39,521 nucleotides of DNA from Haloarcula marismortui ATCC 43049 (GTDB lineage: Archaea > Halobacteriota > Halobacteria > Halobacteriales > Haloarculaceae). The notes below the pieces were generated by a model, which saw nothing but the letters and a program-made list of their open reading frames with translations, was not told the DNA's origin and did no database searches. Shown here one piece after another: positions 25,009 through 32,198 of this stretch. How positions within the stretch are numbered: position 1 is the first letter of the stretch; each line of letters starts with the position of its first letter. The stretch spans positions 1 through 39,521 of the forward strand of contig NC_006391.1 in NCBI RefSeq assembly GCF_000011085.1, written 5' to 3'. Both the position numbers and the translations under genes were made by a program.

Positions 25009-26358
25009 CTATGCTGATTCCCCGGAAGCAACATTCCCGTCACGGTGGACGGTACTCGGGTCTGTGCGCTGTTCTTTGGGACTTTCGAGAGAGCGTGGTG
25101 ACTCCGACCATTCGTGGTCGTCCCACTCGAACCGCACGGGCCGTGCCATCGGCCTGACTTCTTTGCTCGTATGCCGCTTCAGGAACGTTTCTGACGCCGT
25201 AAGGTCGGCGTGCCCCTCGAATCCACACGGACAGGTGAGCGTGTCCTGATGCCGTGTCGTCCGGTCTGTCGAACCACACTGTGGGCACTCTTGACTGGTC
25301 CACGCTTCCGACCGGACTTCGACCGAGATACCGTATTCGTCTGCGGTACACGCCAGTCGCTCGGTGAACTGCTTGAACGCCCAGAAGTTGTGCGTCTTGG
25401 CGTTCGTCTCGACCGACCAGTGTGTGTCCAGCACGTCGGCCAAGCCTCCGATATACACCGTGTCCACACCGTCCTCGTAGAGTCGTTCGAGCAGGTCACG
25501 ACACAGTGCCTCTTGTGCGTGGTCGCGGCGACGGGTTCGCTTTCGGTACAACCGCCGAATACGCTCGCTACTGTATCGGCCTTCCCGTAGCTTGGACTGT
25601 AACCGGGCGATTTCTCGTGTCGTCTCACGGAATCGCTGAAACAACTCGCGGCCTTCGTACAGGTATTGTTTGCCGGTCGTCGTGGTACAGGCGACGAGAT
25701 TGTTCGCACCAATGTCCAGAGCGGCCTTGTGGTCGGCCAGTGGAGTCCCCCGTGCATCGTCAGAAACAGTGACGGGTTGCGAAGCTCGGAAGGTGCTGTC
25801 AGTCTCGTCGTACCACAGTTCCAACCGGCCTTGGTCCTCGTAGTCAGGCCAGTTCGGGTCGCCAACGATTTCGAGCCGAAGACGGCTTTTCGGGCTGTTG
25901 TGCCTGTCTCGGAGTTCTTTGCCGACGATAATCTCAAGTCGAGAGCGGTCGCCCCATTCAACGGTGTAGGCGTCCTTTCGGACGACGCCTTTGAGAACAC
26001 GTCCGTCATCTTCGTTGCCACGGAAGCCCGGCGGTTCCGGGTGTTCCGTGACCGACGTGTTCGATTTGTCGTGATACGCCTTCTTGTTCTCGAAGAACGA
26101 CCGCCACGCTTCGGTGTTTGCTCGCCGGACAGTTTGAGCGGTAGACGCGCCGAGAACGCCTTTGTATTTGCCTTCAAGAGCGCCGGTATCGGCGTCCCAC
26201 ACGTCTTCGCCCTCAAAGCCGTTCTCGTCGTTGTAGCGCATGAGGCGCTGGTAGTTAATCTCGTTCCAGAGAGCGGCAGAAGCGTCCAACAGATCCCGTA
26301 GCACCTGCTCACCATCGTCGGTGAGCGGTCGCACGGCGAACGTGTTGGTGCGCTTCAT
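25009..26358 (-). CDS. tnpB: Second TnpB, haloarchaeal subgroup, RuvC-II glutamate absent
   Basis: A 449-aa protein read leftward from ATG 26358 ([11 protein letters not shown]); seven more in-frame residues upstream are unlikely. RuvC-I is ALDIGANN (Asp215) and RuvC-III is [14 protein letters not shown] (Asp385), with a zinc finger CPQCG...CPCG before it. At RuvC-II, where TnpB normally has Glu in an h-h-E-D-L strand, this protein reads [11 protein letters not shown] (about residues 301-311), with no acid at the expected position. The rest of this segment ([16 protein letters not shown]) is typical of a haloarchaeal TnpB subgroup. It may be nuclease-inactive or use a rearranged site. It is divergent from a small gene at 26386 and convergent with the first tnpB. 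Confidence 0.85.
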   Translation of the reverse strand: MKRTNTFAVRPLTDDGEQVLRDLLDASAALWNEINYQRLMRYNDENGFEGEDVWDADTGALEGKYKGVLGASTAQTVRRANTEAWRSFFENKKAYHDKSNTSVTEHPEPPGFRGNEDDGRVLKGVVRKDAYTVEWGDRSRLEIIVGKELRDRHNSPKSRLRLEIVGDPNWPDYEDQGRLELWYDETDSTFRASQPVTVSDDARGTPLADHKAALDIGANNLVACTTTTGKQYLYEGRELFQRFRETTREIARLQSKLREGRYSSERIRRLYRKRTRRRDHAQEALCRDLLERLYEDGVDTVYIGGLADVLDTHWSVETNAKTHNFWAFKQFTERLACTADEYGISVEVRSEAWTSQECPQCGSTDRTTRHQDTLTCPCGFEGHADLTASETFLKRHTSKEVRPMARPVRFEWDDHEWSESPRSLESPKEQRTDPSTVHRDGNVASGESA

Positions 26359-26385
26359 CCAAAGTATAATCAGTCCCAATGTCTA

Positions 26386-26541
26386 ATGAGTCCACCGATG
26401 AGGCCAAACATCGACATTGACTGGGCAATCCACGGACGAATCAAAGACTACGCAGAAGCGAACGACCTGAACCTCTCGGAAGCCTATGCAGAAGTGTTAG
26501 AAGCTGGTCTGGAAGTGTTGGAGACTCAAGACCAGCAGTGA
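26386..26541 (+). CDS. Small ribbon-helix-helix-like protein linked to tnpB
   Basis: A 51-aa protein (ATG 26386; in-frame ATG 26398 would give 47 aa). The middle reads as IDIDWAIHGRIKDYAEANDL and then NLSEAYAEVLEAGLEVL, a strand and two helices as in small RHH/CopG-like proteins. Small genes of this kind often accompany haloarchaeal tnpB genes. The tnpB ATG is 27 bases away on the other strand and the TATA-like AAAGTATAATC at about 26361-26371 lies between them. It could control the divergent promoter. Confidence 0.55.
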   Translation: MSPPMRPNIDIDWAIHGRIKDYAEANDLNLSEAYAEVLEAGLEVLETQDQQ

Positions 26542-26946
26542 CATGGCGGTTTCTTACCGGAGCTTACGCGATTCACTCCCGCCCTGTTCGCTCCTCGGTT
26601 CCGACTAAGCGTCGGAACGCTCGTCACTCACGGGAAGGGCGGGATTCTCTCGCTGAATCAAGATAGTACTGCCGCGACAGTGGTCAGTCCAGGACCGGAG
26701 ACCTCGTGCTGGTCCTAACTCTAGGCTCCGGGCTGTCACAGGACGCCCGCAACATTTGCCCGGTAGCGTTCAGGGTCGATATCAACTATCCACCCTTGAT
26801 GGCTGCTTCGGAGGTGCCCTCCCCGGAGTAGCGTCGTACTCAGGCGGAAGCCGATCCATGCTTCCCGTACAGCGGCGGTCCGGGTAAAACTGGTGGTGCT
26901 TATTAGAGTAATACAAACCTAATCGCAAAACCAGAATTTCGGCGTT
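26542..26946. other. Intergenic region with strong RNA-like structure
   Basis: No gene. CCCGCCC (26578-26584) pairs with GGGCGGG (26637-26643), enclosing GTTCCGAC (26598-26605) with GTCGGAAC (26611-26618) and loop TAAGC. This resembles the right-end hairpin of a haloarchaeal IS1341-type element. Downstream, GACAG (26676-26680) pairs with CTGTC (26733-26737) and encloses AGGACC (26691-26696) with GGTCCT (26711-26716) interleaved with GGAG (26697-26700) and CTCC (26726-26729), a possible pseudoknot. The rest up to 26946 shows nothing further that I can name. Confidence 0.4.
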
Positions 26947-27072
26947 TCAGGTACTGTGTGTCTGAATATTCGGGCTTCCTGTGTCTGATAAAGTCTATGT
27001 AGCTATATAAATTTCCGCCGCTCGGCCAATCTGTGTCTTTGTCATTCAGGCGTCTGACGGATGTTTATGCGC
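26947..27072 (+). promoter_or_regulatory. parA promoter region with repeated TGTGTCTG words
   Basis: TATATAAAT at about 27003-27011 is a good TATA box, giving a leader of roughly 95 bases before the parA ATG. GTGTCTGA occurs twice near 26957-26985 and CTGTGTCTTT near 27030, with GCGTCTGAC at about 27050. Their complement, CAGACACA, lies in the leader. These may be operator sites for ParA or its partner. Confidence 0.45.
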
Positions 27073-27122
27073 CACAGGAACAACAGACACAACATAGGTC
27101 ACAGAGACCACAGAGATAACAG
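27073..27122 (+). repeat. Centromere-like motif, copy 1, in the parA leader
   Basis: CACAGGAACAACAG (27073-27086) is followed, with starts 25 bases apart, by GTCACAGAGACCACAGAG (27098-27115). The same two blocks with the same 25-base spacing recur twice inside the downstream partner gene. The strand contains almost no T. I infer a partition-complex binding site. Confidence 0.55.
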
Positions 27123-27131
27123 GGAAAACAG

Positions 27132-28001
27132 ATGACAAATAGACTCACAGTAGCAAGCGCGAAAGGAGGGGTAGGCAAGACGACTGTTGCTATCAACCTC
27201 GCCGGCGCGTTGAATCATCGCGACCACGACGTTCTCCTCGTCGACATGGACCCGCAGGGAGTCGCAACCGAGGGTTTGGGACATGCGGAGGCCTACGACG
27301 CAGAACCACCGACGCTGGCCGACACACTTCTCGCCGGCGACCGCAGACACTTGGCCCAGGATCTTCTTTTGGATCATCCCGAGATGGACCTCCTGCCCAG
27401 CAACGTCGATCTCCTCAACACAGAACGCGACCTCACGCTCTCCGACGTTGCTGCGGACCTCCAGGCCCGCGGCGTCGACGCCACATCGGTAATCCAGAGC
27501 GGGACCCTCCTGGAGGACTCCTGTCTCGACGAGGACCTGCCCCACGCTCGCTACCAGCTCGACAAAGTACTCCGCGAGGTTGAGGACGATTATGACTACG
27601 TCATCGTCGACTCGCCGCCATATTACGGCGAAATCCTGGACAACTGCCTCTACGCAGCTCCGAACGTCGTCATCCCAGCACTTGCCGAAGGCACGTCTCA
27701 GCGAGCTGTCGAACTGCTCTATGATGAACTCGACGCGATGGAACGTGAGACAGACGTCCGTTGTATCCCTGCGCTCGCAGTCGCCAATCGCATCCGGGCG
27801 TCGACGAACGAGGCTAAGGAAATGCTGGAGTGGTTCGACGCGGCATTCGCGGAGACTCCGCTTATCGAGATCCGCGAACGCGTGGCCCTGCAGTACTCCT
27901 TCAATGCCGGCCGAACGCTATTCGAGTACGAGCCAGGCAACGATATGACCGACCGGTTTACTGACGCCGCGAAATACGTGGAGGACTTCTTCAATGAGTG
28001 A
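27132..28001 (+). CDS. parA: ParA-type partition ATPase
   Basis: A 289-aa protein with the deviant Walker A KGGVGKTT (residues 11-18), the A' motif LLVDMDPQG at about 37-45 and Walker B VIVDSPPYY at about 157-165. These define the ParA/Soj family of Walker-type ATPases that move plasmids over the nucleoid. There is no N-terminal DNA-binding domain, so this is the short (type Ib-like) form. It overlaps the next gene by 8 bases, forming a two-gene partition operon. A specific motif lies in its leader and again in the partner gene. Confidence 0.9.
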   Translation: MTNRLTVASAKGGVGKTTVAINLAGALNHRDHDVLLVDMDPQGVATEGLGHAEAYDAEPPTLADTLLAGDRRHLAQDLLLDHPEMDLLPSNVDLLNTERDLTLSDVAADLQARGVDATSVIQSGTLLEDSCLDEDLPHARYQLDKVLREVEDDYDYVIVDSPPYYGEILDNCLYAAPNVVIPALAEGTSQRAVELLYDELDAMERETDVRCIPALAVANRIRASTNEAKEMLEWFDAAFAETPLIEIRERVALQYSFNAGRTLFEYEPGNDMTDRFTDAAKYVEDFFNE

Positions 28002-28464
28002 CGACACCGACACCGAGAAAGACATGGACCGCGCTGCACGAATTGGCTCACGAAATCACGACCGTCGCCAGCGCCGCGACGACTCACAGGAACAACAGGA
28101 ATCACAGAAGTCACAGAGACAACAGAGACCAGAACAACAGGCCGAGTCCGCGGATAGTAAATCTGTGGAACAACAGGAATCACAGAAGTCACAGAGACAA
28201 CAGAGGCCAGAACAACAGCCAGTAACGGAACGTCGCCACGACACCTACTACCTTCGGGATGACCTCCGTAAGGAGGTGAATCGATTGGCTGTCGGCACGT
28301 TTGCGGAGGTTGAGGCTACCCAGAGTGTGGATCTCGACACGAACCGCCATCGGCGCCCGTTGCTACTCTTGCTTGGCGCAGAGAGGATTGCCGAGATGGA
28401 TGATGACGAGATTCTGAGTAAGCTTGTTGATGAGGACATCCTCGACGATCCCTATCTCTCTTAA
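27994..28464 (+). CDS. Partition partner (ParB-like role) with Gln-rich repeats
   Basis: A 156-aa protein co-transcribed with parA. Residues about 30-76 contain two near-identical Gln/Ser/Arg-rich segments (QQESQKSQRQQRPEQQ), encoded by a 52-bp direct repeat. The C-terminal half is ordered: TYYLRDDLRKEVNRLAVGTF, then a helical stretch (RPLLLLLGAERIAEM) and an acidic end, reminiscent of the small dimeric partners of archaeal and plasmid ParAs rather than canonical ParB. I infer that it binds the centromere and stimulates ParA. The repeat seems retained for its DNA sequence, since the same motif lies in the parA leader. Confidence 0.65.
   Translation: MSDDTDTEKDMDRAARIGSRNHDRRQRRDDSQEQQESQKSQRQQRPEQQAESADSKSVEQQESQKSQRQQRPEQQPVTERRHDTYYLRDDLRKEVNRLAVGTFAEVEATQSVDLDTNRHRRPLLLLLGAERIAEMDDDEILSKLVDEDILDDPYLS
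28085..28218 (+). repeat. 52-bp direct repeat carrying the centromere-like motif (copies 2 and 3)
   Basis: Segments 28089-28140 and 28167-28218 match with one mismatch, offset 78 bp (26 codons). Copy 2 has CACAGGAACAACAG at 28085-28098 and GTCACAGAGACAACAGAG from 28110. Copy 3 has the equivalents from 28163 and 28188. The block spacing of 25 equals that in the parA leader. Confidence 0.75.
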
Positions 28465-28474
28465 CTAATTTCGA

Positions 28475-28876
28475 TCACTTCAGCCGAAGATCGTCACGAC
28501 GGCTTGGCGAGACGAGTTCGTAGTCGACGACGCTCTGGTCGCGATCAAATTCAGAATTATAAATAAAATCGCCATCGATCCCGTGGAGTTTCCGCAATCC
28601 TGCTGGAATCGAAAACTGAATTGCGGTTTGGATATCGACAAACTTCACGTCAAACCTACCTGGAGGATCTTCCACTGTACTGAAGTCCTGATCTATGTGT
28701 AGACGAACTGTAACGCTCCGATCTTCCTGTTTCAGGCGCTCAAGACGAGCCGTGCCATCGACTGAGAGGCCAGACTCCTGAATCCAGTCCTGACTGATAG
28801 ACAAATAACAGGAGTATGGCCCACGTTGGACGACTTCTCTCCCGATCGTGACCGTACGCCGGGTGGTTTGCGACAT
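28475..28876 (-). CDS. AbrB/SpoVT-like DNA-binding protein
   Basis: A 133-aa protein from ATG 28876 (MSQTTRRT). A TATA-like GTTTATCTAG on the minus strand lies about 28-30 bases upstream, giving a leaderless message. Two segments resemble swapped-hairpin AbrB folds: SCYLSISQDWIQESGLSVDG near residues 20-40 and IQFSIPAGLRKLHGIDGDF near 88-106, the latter with the usual I-P-x-x-L-R...G-x-x-G-D pattern. AbrB-like proteins are DNA-binding transition regulators or antitoxins. It is convergent with the partition operon and divergent from the long envelope operon, so it is a candidate regulator of the latter. Confidence 0.6.
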   Translation of the reverse strand: MSQTTRRTVTIGREVVQRGPYSCYLSISQDWIQESGLSVDGTARLERLKQEDRSVTVRLHIDQDFSTVEDPPGRFDVKFVDIQTAIQFSIPAGLRKLHGIDGDFIYNSEFDRDQSVVDYELVSPSRRDDLRLK

Positions 28877-28920
28877 ACCAATCAAATACAGGTTTTACTA
28901 GATAAACTCGTCGGGCGACC

Positions 28921-28990
28921 ACCCCTACAAACCCCTACAATCCACATACAGACCCTAACAAATCCCTACTCTACCCCTACACTCCATACA
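28921..28990. repeat. Helically phased CCCCTACA-type direct repeats
   Basis: CCCCTACA or close variants start at about 28922, 28932, 28942, 28953, 28964, 28974 and 28984, one per 10-11 bases, that is once per helical turn. The plus strand is nearly free of G. It lies between the AbrB-like gene and the envelope operon, upstream of both. It is likely a cooperative regulator-binding array, a bent-DNA element or iterons. Confidence 0.55.
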
Positions 28991-29037
28991 CAAACCATTA
29001 AAAAATTCTGACATCGATTAAAAGAGGGTGCAGACCA

Positions 29038-29086
29038 CGCGCATGTCGGTCCAAACGGACCGCTCAGGTACCCCTACCCATGCGCG
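29038..29086 (+). promoter_or_regulatory. Nested hairpin that includes the start codon of the operon's first gene
   Basis: CGCGCATG (29038-29045) pairs with CATGCGCG (29079-29086), which contains the ATG at 29080. Inside, CGGTCC (29047-29052) pairs with GGACCG (29057-29062) around AAAC. TATA-like CATTAAAAAATTC (about 28996-29008) and GATTAAAAG (about 29016) lie upstream. If transcription starts near 29028, the mRNA could fold and hide the start codon. Confidence 0.45.
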
Positions 29087-29259
29087 AACACGACCCCGGT
29101 GACCGACAATCGCCGGACAACGCGGCCAAGCCCGCGTATCAACCGTATCGAACCGAATGGCATGATATCGACGAGCAGCGGCGCGCGCGAGACTGGCATG
29201 AGTCGGCTGGAGCGAGCCGCGATCTCCCCACCGCCGAACTGGTCGGAGGTGGCGTGTGA
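29080..29259 (+). CDS. Small hydrophilic protein, first gene of the envelope operon
   Basis: A 59-aa protein from ATG 29080. It is rich in Arg, Asp and Trp (AYQPYRTEWHDIDEQRRARD) with no membrane segment. Its TGA overlaps the GTG of the next gene (GTGA), which supports coding. The start codon is within a potential 8-bp stem. No family is recognised. Confidence 0.55.
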   Translation: MREHDPGDRQSPDNAAKPAYQPYRTEWHDIDEQRRARDWHESAGASRDLPTAELVGGGV

Positions 29260-29882
29260 TCGACATCGAAGTCGACAGCGTCCGACGGGCAGACCTCTCA
29301 GTGCTGGGCTGGCTCGGCATCGGACTCACGGTCTCCGGGCTGGCCTATGCTGGGTGGACGATCATCACCTCACTGACCGTCGGCGGCGGTGTCGTTGACG
29401 GACTAGTTGTCGGCGCTGGTGCCGCTCTTATTGGCGGGCTCGTTGCCTACGGCAACGCAATCCCGGAGATGGATGCCATCTGTGACCATTGTGGCGACCG
29501 CATTATCGCACACTCCAGTCGCGACGGTCACGACGAGTCCATCGAAGTCCTCTGCAGTTCGGACCCGCGACGGGGGCGATTAGGGCCGCTGTCGGTGGTA
29601 CTGCAGCGCCGGACGGACACCTACCACTACTGTTCGGGCGAGTGCGCGGCGGCCGACGCCGAACGACGGCGGCTGCAGAGCCCGTCCCAGACTGACACGG
29701 AGTCGACTGCAGCCGGCCGTCTCGCAGCGACCGACGGCGGCACCCACCGGCTCGACCAGCTCATCGACGCCGTCGACCAGGAAGGCAGCGGTGCCGTCCG
29801 TGACGATGCCCTTCTCGACGCGCTCGAATCGGCACGCAACCAGGGCGTTCCCCAGCCCGAAACCGGGGATTCAGACCTATGA
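29256..29882 (+). CDS. Membrane protein with cytoplasmic zinc-binding domain
   Basis: A 208-aa protein with a GTG start. Two hydrophobic helices lie at about residues 15-38 and 44-66. A cysteine cluster follows: AICDHCGDRII near 74-77, VLCSSDP and YHYCSGECAAAD near 122-128, resembling a treble-clef/TRASH-type zinc site. The last 60 residues are acidic and probably disordered. The layout suggests a membrane anchor with an internal zinc module that could bind nucleic acid or a partner ATPase. It overlaps both neighbours by 4 bases. The family is not recognised. Confidence 0.65.
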   Translation: MIDIEVDSVRRADLSVLGWLGIGLTVSGLAYAGWTIITSLTVGGGVVDGLVVGAGAALIGGLVAYGNAIPEMDAICDHCGDRIIAHSSRDGHDESIEVLCSSDPRRGRLGPLSVVLQRRTDTYHYCSGECAAADAERRRLQSPSQTDTESTAAGRLAATDGGTHRLDQLIDAVDQEGSGAVRDDALLDALESARNQGVPQPETGDSDL

Positions 29883-30457
29883 TAGGACCATTTTCGACTG
29901 ACAAGAACAGTTCACGACCGATTGCACTGCTGCTGGCTGGCCTTATTTGTGCCAGCATGGCCGTCGCTGGCGTCGGTGGCGCGGCCGCACAGACGACCGC
30001 CACGCCAACACCGACCTCGACCTCGGACACGCTGGCGGACAAGACCGTCGCCGTCAACAACCAGACCCAGCAGGTCTACCTCGAAGTGACGAACACGAGT
30101 GCCCAGAGCGTCGATTACACGGTCTATGGCGTGTCTGACGGCATCACAACGCAGGTTGACTCCGGCATGGTGTCGGCGGCCAGCGGCGAGACCACGGAGA
30201 AGACCTTCGCCGTTGACTCGTCGGAGTACGACGACTATCGCATTGTCGTCGAAGAGGACGGGACCGACAGCGACAACGAAACTGCTGAGTCTATTGAGAT
30301 CGGCGAGATCGTCCAGCAGTCTTCGGGCGGGGCCATCTTCGGCGGCGGCGGTGACGGCATATTCACGCCGATGAACATCCTCATCGCGGCGCTGCTGGGG
30401 GCGGCGGCGTTCCTGCTGGGGCTGTTCGACCCGATCAAGCGCCGGATAGCGGGGTGA
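29879..30457 (+). CDS. Secreted domain with signal peptide and C-terminal membrane anchor
   Basis: A 192-aa protein. The N-terminus has a hydrophobic core at about residues 15-31 and a likely cleavage site near AAAQ (about 38). A Thr/Pro-rich linker and a beta-sandwich-like domain follow (QQVYLEVTNTSAQSVDYTVY, TEKTFAVDSSEYDDYRIVV). After a Gly-rich stretch, a C-terminal helix (ILIAALLGAAAFLLGLF) and basic end (DPIKRRIAG) anchor it. This is a type I membrane protein facing outward, the topology of haloviral spikes and pilin-like surface proteins. Similar topology appears in the 1,327-aa protein. Identity unknown. Confidence 0.7.
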   Translation: MIGPFSTDKNSSRPIALLLAGLICASMAVAGVGGAAAQTTATPTPTSTSDTLADKTVAVNNQTQQVYLEVTNTSAQSVDYTVYGVSDGITTQVDSGMVSAASGETTEKTFAVDSSEYDDYRIVVEEDGTDSDNETAESIEIGEIVQQSSGGAIFGGGGDGIFTPMNILIAALLGAAAFLLGLFDPIKRRIAG

Positions 30458-30463
30458 GACCGA

Positions 30464-30949
30464 ATGTCCTCATCCGCTGATCTGGACCTCGGCGACGGCA
30501 GCGGGAAAGAGTCGTTGAGTGGCATCACGAACTTCCTGCAGGCTGATGGCGACGCGGGACGAGTCTTGTCGGCGTCGATTATCGGGTTGATCGTGTCGCC
30601 AGTCGTTGCGGTCATCGACGTGATCAACGCGGTGGCGAACTTCTTTTCCCAGCCGTTCAACAGCGCTGGGGACGCGATTGGGTCGCTGTTGCGAGGGCTC
30701 TTCGAGGCACCTGGGAACCTCCTGATTGCGGGAGCAGATGTCTCGGAAACCGTGTTACGCTCAATCTTTAGCGATACGCTGGCTGGACTCTTGGCGTTCC
30801 CAGTGACTGCCGGGCTGGTGATGATCGTGCTGTACATGGTCGTGCTGTATCTCCGCGAGGATGAGACTGGCGACGTGCTGCCGGGCCTGCCTATCGACGT
30901 GCCAACGGATATCTTCGGCGTCGAAGAGGAGGACACGATAGACGAATGA
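30464..30949 (+). CDS. Membrane protein, paralog A of a tandem pair
   Basis: A 161-aa protein with hydrophobic segments at about residues 35-60 (SASIIGLIVSPVVAVIDVI) and 105-130 (LAGLLAFPVTAGLVMIVLYM), and an amphipathic middle containing ANFFSQPFNSAGDAIGSLL. The acidic tail ends EEEDTIDE. The next gene ends QEDTVDE, and both are followed by an identical junction (GACGAATGACGGCTCGCCAG), so the two are probably diverged duplicates. It overlaps the next gene by 4 bases. Confidence 0.65.
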   Translation: MSSSADLDLGDGSGKESLSGITNFLQADGDAGRVLSASIIGLIVSPVVAVIDVINAVANFFSQPFNSAGDAIGSLLRGLFEAPGNLLIAGADVSETVLRSIFSDTLAGLLAFPVTAGLVMIVLYMVVLYLREDETGDVLPGLPIDVPTDIFGVEEEDTIDE

Positions 30950-31266
30950 CGGCTCGCCAGTATGAGGCATTAGGCTATCTGGTGGTGCTGGTTGGGCTGC
31001 CCGCCGTGGTCGTCGCAACTGTCGATGCCAGTGCAGCTGTGTCGGCGCTGCTAACCCGACCATTCGCCGCCAGTGCTGACGCGGTGGCTACCTTCGTTTC
31101 ACAGCCATTTGCGAATCCTGCGCTGGCTGGGGGCATCACTGCCATCTTGGGTCTTGCGTCTTTGCTGTTGAGGACCGCCATGCGCAAACGTGATCCTGTG
31201 GACCCATACCAGGAGTTTCCCCTGCCTCCCAACGGTCTCGACCAGGAGGATACGGTCGACGAATGA
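30946..31266 (+). CDS. Membrane protein, paralog B of a tandem pair
   Basis: A 106-aa protein starting MTARQYEAL. Hydrophobic helices lie at about residues 8-32 and 62-80, with TFVSQPFANPALAG between, matching FFSQPFNSAG of the preceding protein. The C-terminus ends EDTVDE. The sequence spanning its stop repeats the sequence spanning its own start, evidence of a tandem duplication. Function unknown; part of the envelope operon. Confidence 0.65.
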   Translation: MTARQYEALGYLVVLVGLPAVVVATVDASAAVSALLTRPFAASADAVATFVSQPFANPALAGGITAILGLASLLLRTAMRKRDPVDPYQEFPLPPNGLDQEDTVDE

Positions 31267-31310
31267 CGGCTCGCCAGCCCCACAACTCGGAGGTCACTGC
31301 CAATGGCTGA
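31263..31310 (+). CDS. 15-residue ORF, possible duplication relic
   Basis: ATG 31263 opens MTARQ, identical to the first five residues of the previous gene, then diverges and stops at 31308-31310. It overlaps the previous stop by 4 bases and the next ATG (31303) by 8, as real genes here do. It may be a coupling peptide or the stub left by unequal recombination. Confidence 0.3.
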   Translation: MTARQPHNSEVTANG

Positions 31311-31737
31311 TGACTCGGGGCTGACGGGCTTTATTAGGAACTCAGAGTCGTTTGCAGGCTACCAGATTGTCGACACGGCGAACCCGGTCAACTGGTCCGG
31401 CGCTGGCGCGTCGATATTCCTGTCGGCGGTCGCGACGGTGTACATTGGCTTTCGGAAGTTCATCGACGAACTGGTTGGCATCCCGGAGCGGCTCATCGAG
31501 GGCGCAACGTCGTTCGTCGGGGACGTGACGACCGGCGAGACGCCGACGGGATCGGGCGTGCTGGGGGAGTTGTTTGTCCCGATTCTGCAGTGGTATCGAC
31601 AGGACCTCTGGGCTGGCAGCGTCGACCAGTTCGGACTCTGGGGCTATCTGGTTGCGCTGGGGTTCACGCTGGTGACGCTGTTCGTCGTCGTGCGTGGCCT
31701 TCGTGAAGGTGCCCAACGGCTCGCAGGAGGTGACTGA
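31303..31737 (+). CDS. Two-helix membrane protein
   Basis: A 144-aa protein with hydrophobic helices at about residues 34-52 (GASIFLSAVATVYIGF) and 113-132 (LWGYLVALGFTLVTLFVVV), separated by an amphipathic loop (ELVGIPERLIEGATSFVGDV) that resembles the central loop of the preceding paralogs. No family is recognised; structural membrane component by context. Confidence 0.65.
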   Translation: MADDSGLTGFIRNSESFAGYQIVDTANPVNWSGAGASIFLSAVATVYIGFRKFIDELVGIPERLIEGATSFVGDVTTGETPTGSGVLGELFVPILQWYRQDLWAGSVDQFGLWGYLVALGFTLVTLFVVVRGLREGAQRLAGGD

Positions 31738-31739
31738 TA

Positions 31740-32198
31740 GTGTCGACATCGGGCGGTGGCGGCGGTGGTGGTTTCGTTCTCCCGCCCGCCCTGAGGGCAT
31801 TCGCGGCCTCGCCGACTGGATTCATCCTCGGGCTCATCTTGACGCCACTGCTGAACGGCGTCGAGGGCGTCGTTGAGAAAGTCCTCTGGGCCATCAACTA
31901 CGTGTTTTTCGGCGATTCGCGGTCGTCAACACTCGGGGACCTCGGGCTCGTGGATGTGCCGGTCGTCATCGCAAACACGCTCATCGACGCTGGGTCGGCA
32001 ATTGGCGACCCGGTGCTCACGGTCATCGGTTCTGGTGTCCAGTTGCTCATCGACTTTTTCAACTGGACGGGACCGGCGGGACTGCTGGGCGCGGCGATTG
32101 TGTTCGCGATTGTTGTGGTCGCGTACTCGTCGGCAATACGGACAGCCATCGAGATTGCGCTGGACTTCATTCCCGGGGGAGGTGCCTTCATCAACTGA
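31740..32198 (+). CDS. Gly-rich-headed membrane protein
   Basis: A 152-aa protein with a GTG start two bases after the previous stop. A Gly-rich N-terminus (seven consecutive Gly) precedes hydrophobic segments at about residues 25-42, 75-105 and 113-135. The loop GVEGVVEKVLWAINYVFF is amphipathic. The end (IPGGGAFIN) abuts the next ATG with one shared base. Function unknown; member of the membrane-protein run. Confidence 0.65.
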   Translation: MSTSGGGGGGGFVLPPALRAFAASPTGFILGLILTPLLNGVEGVVEKVLWAINYVFFGDSRSSTLGDLGLVDVPVVIANTLIDAGSAIGDPVLTVIGSGVQLLIDFFNWTGPAGLLGAAIVFAIVVVAYSSAIRTAIEIALDFIPGGGAFIN

